A DNA stretch of 64,000 nucleotides from NCBI GenBank assembly GCA_948567375.1, contig OX419761.1, positions 49,850,501-49,914,500 of the forward strand, written 5' to 3'. The notes under the pieces are model-generated. The model was not told where the DNA came from and ran no database searches. It saw only the letters and a program-made list of their open reading frames with translations. Shown in pieces: positions 11,841 through 23,400 of this stretch (the stretch's first letter is position 1; each line of letters starts with the position of its first letter). The stretch is from Lunularia cruciata. Taxonomy: Eukaryota > Streptophyta > Marchantiopsida > Lunulariales > Lunulariaceae. Both the position numbers and the translations under genes were made by a program.

Positions 11841-12149
11841 AATCTTAAGTAGACTCTACTTAGGGCATAGAGTAAGCGTATAGGGATATCCAAGTGTTAA
11901 TAAATAAAATAGAGGTCATTCAAAAATGGAGTGCTCTAAAAGATCAGACTCAACTCAAGAGTTTCTTGGGATTGATGGGGTTTTATCATCAATTTTTCAA
12001 GGACTTCTCCAAGATTGCACAACCTCTAACAACACTATTGAGCAAGGGGAAGAAGTAGATATGGGGAACTACACAAGAGTTAACCTTTTAGGAGTTGAAA
12101 GATGCATTTCTACTTGCACCAATCTTGAAATAGTATGACCCTAAATGTC

Positions 12150-12515
12150 CAATCAAGATGGCCACAGATGCATCAAGTGTAGCAATAGGAGCAATCCTAT
12201 AACAAGAATGATTGCACCACCCAATTGTGTATTTCTCTTGTAAGTTGCTACCCACAGAATGCAACTATCACACCACCAAATGAGAAGAGTTGACCATCGT
12301 CCTTGCCACCAAGCATTGGAAGTACTATCTGGTGAGAAGGCATTTGTGGTAGAGATGGACCACAAACCTCTAGTCTACCTTGAGACACAAAAAGATCTGT
12401 CTCATCAACAAATTTGGTGGGCAGAGTGGAGACAACAATTCAACATGACAATCAGATATGTGGAGGGCAAGAAGCAACTTGCAGATGCATTCACCGAAAT
12501 GCCAATGGCAAACAA
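12150..12515 (+). pseudogene. Element B RNase H remnant
   Basis: The frame at 12259-12582 includes ...AFVVEMDHKPLVYLETQKDLS..., QIWWAEWRQQFNMTIRYVEG and KKQLADAFTEMP. These correspond to the T/D-H..L..L, R..RW..L..F...I.Y..G and N..ADALSR blocks of gypsy RNase H. An upstream ATDASSVAIGAIL-like piece lies near 12163-12200. Confidence 0.8.
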
Positions 12516-12639
12516 TTTGGTGGTGGAAATCAAGATGAATCCTAAATTCTTTTTGCTACAAAAACTAATCCATAGATTATAGGTGCTCAATCATCCAAAG
12601 GCATTATTAACACCTAAGGACTCACTTTTTGTGATGGAA

Positions 12640-13420
12640 GTTGTGGATCCTAGATGATATGGATCTAAGAACCACCATCCTAGCGGAATGTCATGATTCT
12701 GTCATTGCAGGTCATGTTGGAATAGATAAGACCTTGGAAGCAATCAAATGCCATTATTATTGGCCCAAGATGAGCAACAATATGATGGAATATGTTTGGA
12801 GCTGCCTACTTTGTCATCAAAATAAGGCTTCTAATCAAGCTCCCACAAGACTCCTCCAACCTCTCCTCACTCCTACAAAAAGTTAGGAACAAGTAAGCAT
12901 GGATCTAGTTTGTGAATTGCCCAAAACCACCTCTGGGTTTGATTCCATTGTAGTCTTTGTCAACCAAATCAAAAAATGATTCATGTACGTCCTACCACCA
13001 AGGATGTGACTGCCCCGCAACTAGCTCAATTGTACTTAGATGTTGTTTTTTCCCATCATGGCTTGTCTTGAGTGCTCATCATAGATAGAGGCATTCAATT
13101 CACTAGTTGTTTTAGAAAACACTCTTTGGGTTCTTCAAAACCAAATTGGCTATGTCTATAGCTTACCATCCATAGACTGATGGACAAATAGAGAGGGCAA
13201 ATTGCACTATTGAAGACATGCTTTGGGGCTTTACTTTGGATGAGCAAGAGAGTTGGGACACCTTACTCCCATTGGTGGAATTTTCTTACAACAATTTGGT
13301 GATTGCCTCCACAAAAGTCACACCATTCTTCTTCATGTATGGAGAGCATCCGTTCATACGTTCAAGCTTGATGAAGGTCCTTCTAGTGGCTACCAAGGTT
13401 GACGTTGTCAACACTTTTGT
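12640..13420 (+). pseudogene. Element B integrase remnant with intact HHCC finger
   Basis: The frame at 12641-12886 keeps a complete integrase HHCC zinc-binding region. It runs ECHDSVIAGHVGIDKTLEAI, then CHYYWPKM, then CLLCHQNK. The catalytic core that follows (12895-13330) is spread over shifted frames with stops, with VVFVNQ in place of VVFVDR, so the first catalytic Asp reads N. Confidence 0.8.
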
Positions 13421-13930
13421 TTCTTAGAATCCAACAAGGGGTGGAGCACACCAAGCACAGGTTACAAATCGCTCAAAATTGGCAAAAGCAATATGAGGAT
13501 GCACACCACCAACACATAGAGTTCAATGTGGGAGACCACGTCTGGCTGCCAACCATAAATCTCAAGTTAGTTGGTCCTCATAAGCTCAGACCTTGTTTTA
13601 TTGGACCTTTCTCCATCCTTTGTCACATTGGTGTTGTGGCCTATCACCTCAAGCTACCACCACATATGAAGATCTATCCATTGTTTCATGTTTCCTTATT
13701 ATGTCGATATGCTCCCTCACCGCCCTACTTCTCTTCTATCCAAGAGAGTTGATCTTGTCCAACCCTGGTTGATGAGGCGGAGGAGTATGAGGTCAAACGT
13801 ATCCATGGTACTCACCATCCATGTATGGAATATCTGGTCCATTGGAAAGGGTAAGAGCCAGCAGCCAACTTGACCAATGCACTAATATTAGTTCAATCTT
13901 TTGAGCCACAACTTTGCAATGAGGACATTG
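13399..13930 (+). pseudogene. Element B integrase tail and chromodomain remnant
   Basis: The frame at 13399-13752 encodes EFNVGDHVWLPTINLKLVG, then GPFSILCHIGVVAYHLKLPP and IYPLFHVSLL, the GPY/F-type integrase tail. A frameshift near 13735 leads to EEYEVKRI...HHPCMEYLVHWKG, the first half of a chromodomain, followed by a stop. Confidence 0.8.
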
Positions 13931-13950
13931 CGTCTTAAAAGGGGGAGGTC

Positions 13951-14539
13951 TGTAATACAAGTAGTTAGACATGTTATCTAGAGGTGAAAATGGCTTGGTA
14001 ACATCTAGAAGAATTTTTTTACCAGTGGGCTAGGTAGATTGACAAAAATGTCACCAAAAGAGTACTTCTACTAATATGGCAAAAGTCAAAAATAGCTTGA
14101 AAACTTTAAAGTAATTTTTGGAAACCTAAAAGGATGAATTAGACCTCAAAAATGGAAACAACCCCCCCTCCTTTGGGCAAAAAGGCTTACTATCTCCCCC
14201 CAAGATTCTTCTCATCGAGAGCTTTCCAATGGTACCTTACCCTTGCAATTCTGGGCTTCTTACAAGAAATTTCCATTTGGTCAAACCAATTTGACCAACT
14301 AGATAGGACAAGGACTGACATGTCACCCATCCAAACAACTAATCCAAGGATGGAGCTTGCTAACAGGTCACCAATCCATGTATTTGATCCAAGGGTGGAG
14401 CTTCGTTTGAGTGGATCCTCTTTCCTTTACCCTCTTTGCTATATAATAAAGAGAAAGTGCTCCTTTGGGGCATCAGAGGATTGAGTGTGATATGTGTGTT
14501 TTCTCTCTTGAAGAATTCTCTTGTCCTTGGAGTATTACA
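13951..14539 (+). repeat. 3' LTR of element B
   Basis: The 589-bp LTR begins TGTAATAC and ends GTATTACA, a perfect 8-bp terminal inverted repeat. It follows a polypurine tract. The same family forms the LTR of element C (15506-16115, minus) and the solo-type LTR at 16482-17217. A TATATAATAAAG stretch at 14440-14451 is a candidate TATA box. Confidence 0.88.
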
Positions 14540-15505
14540 TCAAGACCATATAGGATAAAAGCAGAACTCACATAAGTCATACATGAACTCTAAAGTGCTT
14601 TCCTAGCTGGTGGTTAGGTCTTTCCAACTCTAGATAATTATTTACTCCAAGTATAATATCTCCTATGGTGGGTCAAGATCAAGCCCCATCGTTTATTGCA
14701 TGTCTACAATATATATCACATAAATGGTGACCTAGCTATAAGTCAAGTACATCTAAGACATAGCCATTCTCCTTGAGAAACCACCATGAGGGAAGATGTC
14801 AAACATGCCATATGCCATCCTCTCAAATATCCATCACACACCAACATAGTAGCAACTCTACCAAAAGAGCCACTTAACATACACTGCAAGCTTACATGTA
14901 TAAGTGCCAAACTTGGGTCCATATTTCAATCAATTTTTGAGAGGTGGCATGGCACACAATTTTGCACATGATCCTTCCAACATGAGGACTCTAGAAGGTA
15001 AAACCTTGTGCACTTTCAAGATAGTGCAGCCTGTAGTGACATCAATGTTGTCATTGCAGTCTATTGTAGATGTACATAGTCACCTGGATGAGATCAATGG
15101 ATCAAGGGTCTATAACCTCCTCCTCAAATAGTAGCAGAGCATAAATAGTTGAGCAATTGTTAATCTCTCAAAGGTCATTGGCATCACTCTCCAAAAGATC
15201 TCATTGAGAACATGCACTTACTTCTTTGTTTGGATCATCCAAGTCCAAAACTAAATTAACATCATGACAAATGGCTAAAGGTAAATCTAAATTTTTTCCA
15301 TAGAGTAGAAAGTAAGGAGAGAAGGATGATAAAAAGGCTTGCTGGCTAAACCAATAGTCCATGGTCAACCAAGGTAATTGGAGATCTCAATCTCCCAAGT
15401 GGCCTCTTTGTAAACCATACATATGAAATCCTCTCTTCATTGTCTAAACCACTCTCTTTGCTAAGCCAATCTCAGGGTAGGAAGTACAATGATCAATCAA
15501 AGCCA
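14540..15505. other. Intergenic DNA between elements B and C
   Basis: No gene is recognised; only short stop-limited frames occur. A 30-bp sequence at 14569-14598 is identical to 8456-8485, on the other side of element B, so the host DNA around B contains an older repeat. Confidence 0.5.
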
Positions 15506-16115
15506 TGTTTAATAGTCCAAGGATAGGAGAAATCCCAAGAGAAATACAAGAGAAGAAATACAAGAGAAACACAAGTCTTCATTCCTCAATACTCCGATAC
15601 CCCAAAGGAGCACCTTGTCTTTAATATGTAGCAAAGAGGATCCATTCAAAGGGAGCTCCATCCTTGGATCAGATACATGGATTAATGATATGTTAGTGAG
15701 CTCCACCCTTAGAATAGTTGCATGGATTTGTGAAATGTCAATTCTTGTCCTATTTGGTTGGTCAAACAAGCTTGACCAAAGAGTCTTTGGATAATCTTTT
15801 TGTAAGAAGCTCAAAATAGCATAGATGAGGTATCACTGGAAAGCTTTCAATGAGATGAACATTGGGGTGAAAATGCAACACCCTTCCTCCCAAAGGATAA
15901 GGTATTTATAATTTTTTGAAGCCTAATTCAATTGTTTAGGCTTCCAAAATTGGCTCTACAATTTTCAAGGTGTTTTTGGCCTTTGCCCTATTAGTGGAGG
16001 TACTCTTTTAGTGACACCTCTATCTGATCTACTTAGACCATCATATATAACATCCCTCAAGATATTACCAAGCTAATTTCCACCTCTAGATAATATATCT
16101 AGCTAATGGTATTAC
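15506..16115 (-). repeat. 3' LTR of element C
   Basis: The reverse complement begins TGTAATACCATTAGC and ends close to CCTTGGACTATT. It is the same family as 13951-14539, with matching blocks for the promoter-like and terminal parts. A pyrimidine tract on the plus strand next to it (16116-16130, CCTCTCCCTTTT) is the polypurine tract of the minus-strand element. Confidence 0.85.
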
Positions 16116-16220
16116 AAACCTCTCCCTTTTAACATAATGTCTTTTTTGTGAAGTTGTTGCTCAAAATATTGCACTAATACCGGTGCATGGATCAAGTTAG
16201 CTATTGGCTTCCATGTTACC

Positions 16221-16472
16221 TCATACAATGGATACCCTTTCCAAATTTATGAGATATTCCATTTGCGGATGGTGGGTATCACATATGAGATATTCCATTT
16301 GCGGATGGTGGGTATCACGTATGCATTTTTGGAGAATAGATTTGACTTTGTATTCCTCCATGGCATCAATGAGTGTTGGACAAGGTCTAACTTCTTGTAT
16401 AGAAGGAAAGTGGAGTCGTTGGAGTGCATATCTAGATAGTAAGGAAACATAGAACATTGGATGGATCTTCAT
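16221..16472 (-). pseudogene. Element C integrase tail and chromodomain, with in-frame duplication
   Basis: The minus-strand frame reads MKIHPMFYVSLLSRYA, then EVRPCPTLIDAMEEYKVKSI and ...HHPQMEYLI.... This is the integrase C-terminus followed by the start of a chromodomain. A 36-bp exact-length tandem duplication (16251-16286 and 16287-16322, one mismatch) repeats 12 residues of the chromodomain in frame. The reading is cut upstream by the LTR at 16482. Confidence 0.8.
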
Positions 16473-16481
16473 GTATGGCAG

Positions 16482-17217
16482 TGTAATACCAAGAGTTAGC
16501 CATATGATCTAGATGTGAAATTTGGTTTGGTAATATCTAGAATGATGTTATACATGATGGTCAAAATATATCAGATAGAAGTATCACCAAAAGAGTACTT
16601 CTACTAATAGGGCAAAAACCAAAATAGACTTGAGAACCTTAGAACCAATAGCTAGACATACGATTTAAAGGTGAAAATTGGTTTGGTAACATCTAAAAGG
16701 TTGTTACACTTGATGGACTAAACATATCAGAAAGAGGTATCACCAAAAGGGGACTTCTACTAATAGAGTAGGAACCGAAATATGCTTGAAATCTTTGAAG
16801 GCAATTTTGGAGGCCTAAATGGATGAATTAGGCCTTGAAAATAGGAAAATCCCCTCCCCCCAAATGGAGAGAATTTTGGCCTTTCATCCCCTCTGGTTTG
16901 TCTTGTCAAGAGCTTTCCAAAGGTGCCTTACGTGATTCTGAGACTCCTACAAGTAGATTCCCTAAAAGATTCTCTTTGGTCAAAGCTTGTTTGACCAACC
17001 AGATAGGACCTAGACCAAAATGCCATCCATCCAAGTAAGTAATCCAAGGGTGGAGCTTGCTGACATGTCACCTATCTGTGTGCCTAATCCTATGGTGGAG
17101 CTTTCTTGGAAGAGATCCTCTTTGACTATATAATAAAGAGAAGGTGCTCCTTTGGGGCACCAAATGTTTGAGTGTGTAATCTGTGTTTTCTCTCTTCTCT
17201 TGTCCTTGGAGTATTAT
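16482..17217 (+). mobile_element. Solo-type LTR inserted in element C
   Basis: It begins TGTAATACCAAGAG and ends CCTTGGAGTATTATA, with the sequence of the B/C LTR family in plus orientation. The C integrase tail stops at its right edge (...AYHLEL) and resumes at its left edge (MKIHP...), so the insertion is after C. It is longer than the B LTR because about 150 bp near its start is present twice (about 16500-16640 and 16655-16790). No internal coding region accompanies it. The flanking 5-mers are not clearly identical. Confidence 0.8.
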
Positions 17218-18200
17218 AGGCCATAGCTCAAGATGATAAGCCACTATATTGATTTGATAAAGGATGGGAAATGGCCTAATGAAACAAAGCTCAAGCTTAC
17301 AAGGGCCAACTAATGTGAGGTTGGTTGTGGACAACCATACTTGATCCCCTACATTGAACTCCATGTGCTTATAATGTGCATCTACATTTTTTTGTCTACT
17401 TTGTGCAATCTACAACCTATGCTTGGCATTCTCCACACCCTATTGGATTCTAAAAAACAAAAGTGTGAAAAATGTCAACTTTTATAGCCATTGGATGAAA
17501 CTTTACCAAGCTTGAAGGTATGAAACGATGTTCTCCATACATGAGGAAAAATGGTGTGACATGTGTAGATGCATTCAATGAATTGTTGTATGATGAATTG
17601 TTATAGGCAAATTCCACCAATGGAAGTAAGATGTCCCACCTTTCTTACTCTTCTAAGATGACACCCCGGAGCATATCTTCAATAGTGCAATTGGCCTGCT
17701 CTATTTGTCCATACATTTGTGAATGGTAATGTCATGGACACGGCAAGTTTACTTTTGAAGATGCCAAAGAGTGTTCTCCAAAACAATTTTGTGAGCCCCA
17801 ATTGGTGATGAGCACTCAAGACAGTCCATGGTAAGAAAAGACTATAGCTAAGTACAATTGAGCGAATTGTGTAGCAGTCACATCCTTGGTCATACAACAC
17901 ACATGAATCATTTTGTTGAGTTGGTTGAAAAAGACTATAATGGAGTCAAACCTTGATGTGGTCTTGGGCAATTCACAAACCAAATCTATGTTGACCTACT
18001 CCTAACATTGTGTAGAAGTATGGAAGAGTTGAAGAAGTTCTATAGGCTTATTTAGAGATTTTGTTTTTATTGACAAAATAGGTAGCTTTGAATGTACTTT
18101 ATCATATTGTTGCTCATCTTGGGCCAATAGTAATAGTATTTGACTACATCTAAGGTCTTGTCCACTCTATGTAACCTATAATGGTAGAATCATAACATTC
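17218..18200 (-). pseudogene. Element C integrase remnant
   Basis: The minus-strand piece 17364-17218 reads MEFNVGDQVWLSTTNLTLVG and then GPFPIL-like sequence, the integrase tail. Farther up, 17679-17900 contains the shifted integrase core, matching the equivalent core of element B at 13000-13215. Stops and shifts are frequent. Confidence 0.75.
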
Positions 18201-18399
18201 CACCATGATGGCGGTTCTTAGGTTTGGGGTATTTGGGATCCATAACTTGCCATCACAAAAGGTGAGTCCTTGGGTACTATTTACACCTTTGGATGATTGA
18301 GATCCTACAATTTGTGAGTCAATCTTTGTAGCAAAAAGAAATCCTTGGCCAAAATTTTAAGTTCATCTTGATCTCTACTACCATATTGTTTCCATATAC

Positions 18400-19182
18400 A
18401 TTTGGGTGAATGCATCTACAAGTTTTTTCTTGCACTCCACATATGTGATTATCATGTTGAACTAGTGTCTCTACTCGGGCCAAAAAATATGTTCATGAGA
18501 TAGATCTTTTTGTGTCTTGAGATGGACTAGGGTTTTGTAGTCTATCTCCACTACAAATTCCTTCTTGCCAAGATAGTGCTTCCAATGCTTGGTTGCAAGG
18601 ACAAAAGCAAACTCTTCTCATTTGGTGGTGTGATAGTTGTGCACTATTGATAAAAAGTTTTGAGAAAAATATTCAATTGGTCCATTCTTGTTGTAGGACT
18701 ACTTCTATCACTACTTCTATGCATCTATAGCCAACTTGATTGGACATTTTGGATCATACCATGTCAAGATTGGTGCATGTAGTAATACATCTTTCAATTT
18801 TTGAAAGGCCAATTCATATATGGTTCCGCACATCCACTTCTTCTCCTTGCCAAGTAGTGTTTTTAAAGGTTGTGCAAACTTGGAGAAGTCCTTGCTAAAT
18901 TGATGATAGAATTTTGTCAATTGTAAGGAACTCTTGAGTTGAGTTTGATCTTCTAGAGCACACTATTTTTGAATGACCTCTATTTTATCTATTATTACTT
19001 GGATATCTTCTACTCTTTCTTTATGCCCCAAGTAATCTACTTCAGACTTCACTAACTCACACCTTGAAACTTTGGCATATAATTGGTTCTATTGCAAAAT
19101 CTGGAGGACTTGCATATCTTGCTTGTGCTCCTCATTCTCCTACTATAGACTAAAATTTCATCAAGTAAGGTTCTTCGCATTG

Positions 19183-19220
<38 letters not shown>

Positions 19221-19829
19221 TACTATTATTGCAAGTTTTGTTCTAATAATTTCTTTTACTGCGAAAATGGTAATACTAGTATTTTTATTAAGTATGGAAA
19301 AAATATGTCATTCATCAAATGCATGAAAGTTGTTGGTATGATGGTGAGGCCAAATGGCATCACTAGGTACTCAAAGTGACCATACCTTGTTTGCAAGGTA
19401 GTTTTGTATACATCTTCCTCCGCAATCTTGATTTAGTTATAATTGCTCCATAGATCAAGTTTGGTGAAATGTTTGCCCCATTGAGTTGATCAAACAAATT
19501 ATCCATGCAAGGTACTGGATAATTTTTGTTTACCATTTTTTGATTTAGATCTTGGTAGTCAATGCACATGCACATTGTACCATCCTCCTTCTTCACAAAT
19601 AAGATAAGAGCTCCATATGGTGATACATTGGGTTGATTAAACCCTTTTTGCAAAATATCCTTGATTTGAGCCTTGCACTCCTCCAACTCATGAGGTGATT
19701 ATCAATATGGGGTCTTACAAGGAAGTGTCTTCCCAAGAAGTATCTTGATTTTATGATCCTTTTTAGTAGTAATCCTAAGGGTAAATCATTAGGGAAGACA
19801 TCTTGAAACTCATTGACCACAACTCTCAA
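18400..19829 (-). pseudogene. pol: Element C reverse transcriptase and RNase H remnants
   Basis: The minus-strand frame 19686-19363 holds [36 protein letters not shown] and MDNLFDQLNGA, clear reverse transcriptase blocks. The frame 18920-18717 holds FYHQFSKDFSKFAQPLKTLL, LAFQKLKDVLLHAPIL and PIKLAIDA, the connection region and start of RNase H. Frames are not continuous. Confidence 0.82.
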
Positions 19830-20121
19830 ATTCTTAGGAATTTTTCCATTGAGTTGTGCACTCTAGACTTCTCTTATTAGAACCAAGAAACACCTATCTG
19901 TCTTACCAATAGTTGTTGTTCCTATGACATAGAGAGGCAATTCTTGCTTTTGCAATCTCTCTCTATTTCTAATGATCTTCCATTTGCTAGTTCTGATTAT
20001 TTTCTTTCTCCCAATTGACTATGGGGTTGTAATGCTCCATCCACAACATGCTTAAGATCACATCATAACAAGTTAACTATATCACTCACCACTCAATTTC
20101 TTCCTAATACTCTCCTATACT

Positions 20122-20370
20122 CTACTTTAGGTAATGACTCAATCCTATCTTATTAGGTAACTGTTCTTCTTCATTCTCATCCTTCTCTAGTTGCATCCCC
20201 AACCTTATTGTAAGAGAGCAAGACAAGAATTTTTTTTTTGCTCCAAGGCCTATCAATACACTCACTTGATTGTCTTCTAGGACTCCATTTACAACAATCA
20301 ATTGTGTGTTTGTCTTCCTCAAACTTTGCATACTCATCCTCTTCCTCTCCTCACTTTTACTCCTCTCCAT
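20122..20370 (-). pseudogene. Element C protease remnant, active site lost
   Basis: The minus frame reads QLIVVNGVLEDNQVSVLIGL followed by GAKKKFL and LTIRLGMQLEKDENEEEQLP. It is homologous to the element B protease at 10669, but the D-S-G site reads G-L-G here. A tract of eight T on the plus strand (about 20231-20238) may also have slipped. Confidence 0.75.
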
Positions 20371-20499
20371 TGAGCCAATAAGGCCACAAGGTAGAATTAT
20401 TGATAAAATTTGCTTTCAGATGTGGTTTTAGCATCCTCCTCTTCAATTTGTCTCTCCAAGTTGTTCAAAGGTCATCCATATGGAAGCCAAGGGCCTTTA

Positions 20500-21700
20500 G
20501 GAAGGTGAGCATGACAATCGATGGCTATCTGCCTAACTTAACCACAATTGAAACAATGTTGTTGTTTTGCTCAAGCCCCTTATCCTTGTGGGACTCCATC
20601 TCTCTTTTCTTTGACCTGTCTTATTCTCCTTGGAACGGTCATGCTCCTTGGTCTTGGAAACAAATGTTGCACAATTACATAGGAATTGGTCCAACAAAGT
20701 GTGGTGTTTTTGTTTGATAATGTTGAGTTAGGACTGCCTCTTCATCTCCTCCAAGAGCTCTAGCTATTCTTTGAGCACACGCAATAGCTTCAAAAATAGT
20801 GTGAGAATTTTGTATCATTTATCCTTGTCAAATTCTCTCTTTTAACCTCCATTTGAAATTGTCAAGAGCTTCTGTTGGACTCATATTGGTTATCATGACC
20901 TACAAATCAAGAGATATATATATTCTTGTATATTGTTCTTCTACTTCAACTCCCATAATTGGGTTTGAGCAATCTACACTGAATCCACGCGTTGGAAATT
21001 CTTCAATAGTCCTTCTTGCATTGCTATTGAAGTGATCTCTCTTTCTTTTGCCAACATTGATTGTTGCCAAGTATCATACCATGTGAGAGCTTTATTGTTT
21101 GGGTTCTCACATGAAAACACACTTGCAGAATGATCAGTGATTTTAGTTACAAATAATCAAAAGTATAGATTCATTCTTGAAATCCATGGAACATTGTCCT
21201 TTGTAAGGCTTGATGTTGCATGTTTTCTTCATCCATAGTAGCAATGTGCCGTAATTGTTGGCTAAGGTTGACTAGTGACTCTTTGGGTACTTTGGACATT
21301 ATTATTGGTTTTGGGATGATTCCCTTTCTTGCATTAAATTATCATACCTAAAGGTATGGAATTGACTTTGCAATGTATCCATTATCATCTTGATCTCCCA
21401 AAACTTTTTCAACATCCTTGCATTTCTTGCATCAGATCATGCAACTACAACTCCCCAATTTGTACACACAACAAATGTTCAATAGTTACTTCTTACTTCA
21501 ATAGGGAGTTAATATGATCACACTAGAGGGGGCACAAACAATTGGGATTACCATTGGGAACTTAGAGGTTATCACTCATTGATAATATTTTTCACCACAT
21601 TGCAGATTATGAAATCGCTAAACATCACTTTTGGTCTAATTACATAACAGATTTCCACTTGAGTGTTGAAAGGGAAAGAATTTGGTATATTCAGATCCAT
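20500..21700 (-). pseudogene. gag: Element C gag remnant
   Basis: Minus-strand sequence matches the gag region of element B in order, including the knuckle region near 20535-20575. There the reading is CFNCG, a stop, then ...IAIDC, with the histidine gone. Stops are dense and no continuous frame remains. Confidence 0.6.
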
Positions 21701-21959
21701 TCTATCATAAAAAAATGTAGATTGTTAAATCCCAGTCTCTACTGTATATCACCATAGGTAAAATCACTAGGTTTGGTGAATTCATTACTATATCTATAAA
21801 TTTTGTTCCAAAATGGTAAACAAAATATACTCTAATTTGCTCAATCTGGATGCACATAATCTTGATGTAGAATAGATTCAAGAATGGAGAGAAAAATGCA
21901 AGAAATTGTCCTCCAAAGCATCCATCCCATCCTCTCTCTAAAACACACCCAATCTATAG

Positions 21960-23400
21960 AGATTTGACTTAAGTAGTTGGTTGTGTTGATGATTGGGCAT
22001 CTTTTGCATTTAGTCTTATGATAGTAATTGATGTGTTCATCTGGTAGATAATATAATAGGATCTTTAAATAAATTCAGAAGGTGGATACACTTATACACA
22101 AACAACTAAAGCTACCGTTTGATGTTGTTCATAGAAAAATGAAAACCATATAATAGGATCTTTAAATAAATTCAGAAGGTGGATACACTTATAAACAAAC
22201 AACTAAAGTTACCATTTGATGTTGTTGATAGAAAAATGAAAACCGACAATCCTACTATACTCTATGCCTCAACAAATCAATTCAATCAATTTTTATAATC
22301 TATAAAAATAAATCCATAACATGGCCAATCATCAATACAACCAACTGCTTAAGTCAATCAATTACCAATTGATCTTATAAAACTAGAGGAAAAAGGTGAA
22401 AGGGGGTACGAACATTAGATTTAAGCTCAAGAAACCCTCACAATCTCATCTACATCGTTACCGGATGCAATACAAACTTAACCAAAAGTTTCATTTAGAG
22501 CAATATACAAAGGAGTTTCAATTTTGTTCGAATGGAATGTCACGCGAATAAAGTAACGTCCATCAAATTTTTATGAACATCTCACAATATTAGATCTAGA
22601 GGAAAATATTATATTATATTATATGTATAAAATAGTTCTGGTGCAAACATTCTCTTTTCCCAAAAGCATATAAAATAATATTATTTTTATCTATCAAATA
22701 TTCATGGTGGAAACATTCTTTATTTCTCAAAGACATATAGAAGAATTTATATCTACAAAACAACGGATATCACTAGCAACCTACTTTGTTTTCAGCTCAA
22801 GCAGATGAGGAGGTTGTGTATGCTTTGTCAAGGAATCTCTTTCTTTATAGAAAAGAAAAAACTTTACTCTGGCCAAATTAGAGCACATCTTGGTGCGAGT
22901 GTAAAACCAAAGTAGTCCACATCTTGGTGACTCTAGCAAATTGGCGAGTGACTTGTTCACATAAATATATGGCTGTGAAAAATGATACAAAGGAGCGAGG
23001 TCATATTGGAACATCAAATCTTACATTGACGATGCCAAGATAATTCTATAAAAAAAAAATTGATATATAAAATAAAAGGCAAACATGTATGCGTTGGCTT
23101 GAAACCAGTTCTCCGAAAACAAGAATACCCTAAAAAGTCAAAAATGAGAAATCTTTAACAAAGTTTTAACTGAACACTGTAGAACGAATATATTATTTGT
23201 ATAAAAATGAATGCATTCAATTTAAACTATGCACTAGGAAATGAATCTTAAGGAGCCGCATTCTAAATTGAGCATTCGAATCCTTTAAAAGGGAAATGCA
23301 TCACTCTCGTTCCGGTCGTTCAAATCCCAAAAAGTGGATAAAAATGGAGGAAAGTGGATAGAAATGGAAAAAAGTGGAGAAAAATAACATTGTGCCGTTC
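21960..23400. other. AT-rich DNA with a tandem duplication, no gene
   Basis: No coding frame of note. It contains a 97-bp tandem duplication (22051-22147 and 22148-22243). Composition changes near 23.3-23.6 kb from the CpG-poor repeat domain to DNA with ordinary CpG frequency. Confidence 0.5.
22051..22243. repeat. 97-bp tandem duplication
   Basis: Two adjacent copies, both beginning ATATAATAGGATC, differ at only a few positions, so this duplication is younger than the surrounding retroelements. Confidence 0.9.

Larger units (their letters stand above)
8833..14539 (+). mobile_element. Ty3/gypsy chromovirus B, 5' LTR truncated
   Basis: The element begins with only the last roughly 60 bp of its 5' LTR (8833-8891), followed directly by a well-kept initiator-Met tRNA primer site, TGGTATCAGAGCGG, at 8892-8905. 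Gag, protease, reverse transcriptase, RNase H, integrase and a chromodomain remnant follow in gypsy order. A polypurine tract (AAAAGGGGGAGG, about 13937-13948) and a full 3' LTR (13951-14539) close it. All coding domains carry stops or frameshifts. Confidence 0.88.
15506..21960 (-). mobile_element. Ty3/gypsy chromovirus C (minus), 5' end missing
   Basis: Reading on the minus strand from high to low coordinates: a gag remnant (about 21700-20750), protease (20370-20122), reverse transcriptase (19829-19070), RNase H (18950-18400), integrase (18200-17220), a chromodomain (16400-16221), a polypurine tract (16130-16116) and the 3' LTR (16115-15506). The order and sequences match element B. No 5' LTR or primer site is visible near 21960, where similarity to B stops. 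The body is split by an LTR of the same family inserted in the opposite orientation at 16482-17217. Confidence 0.85.
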
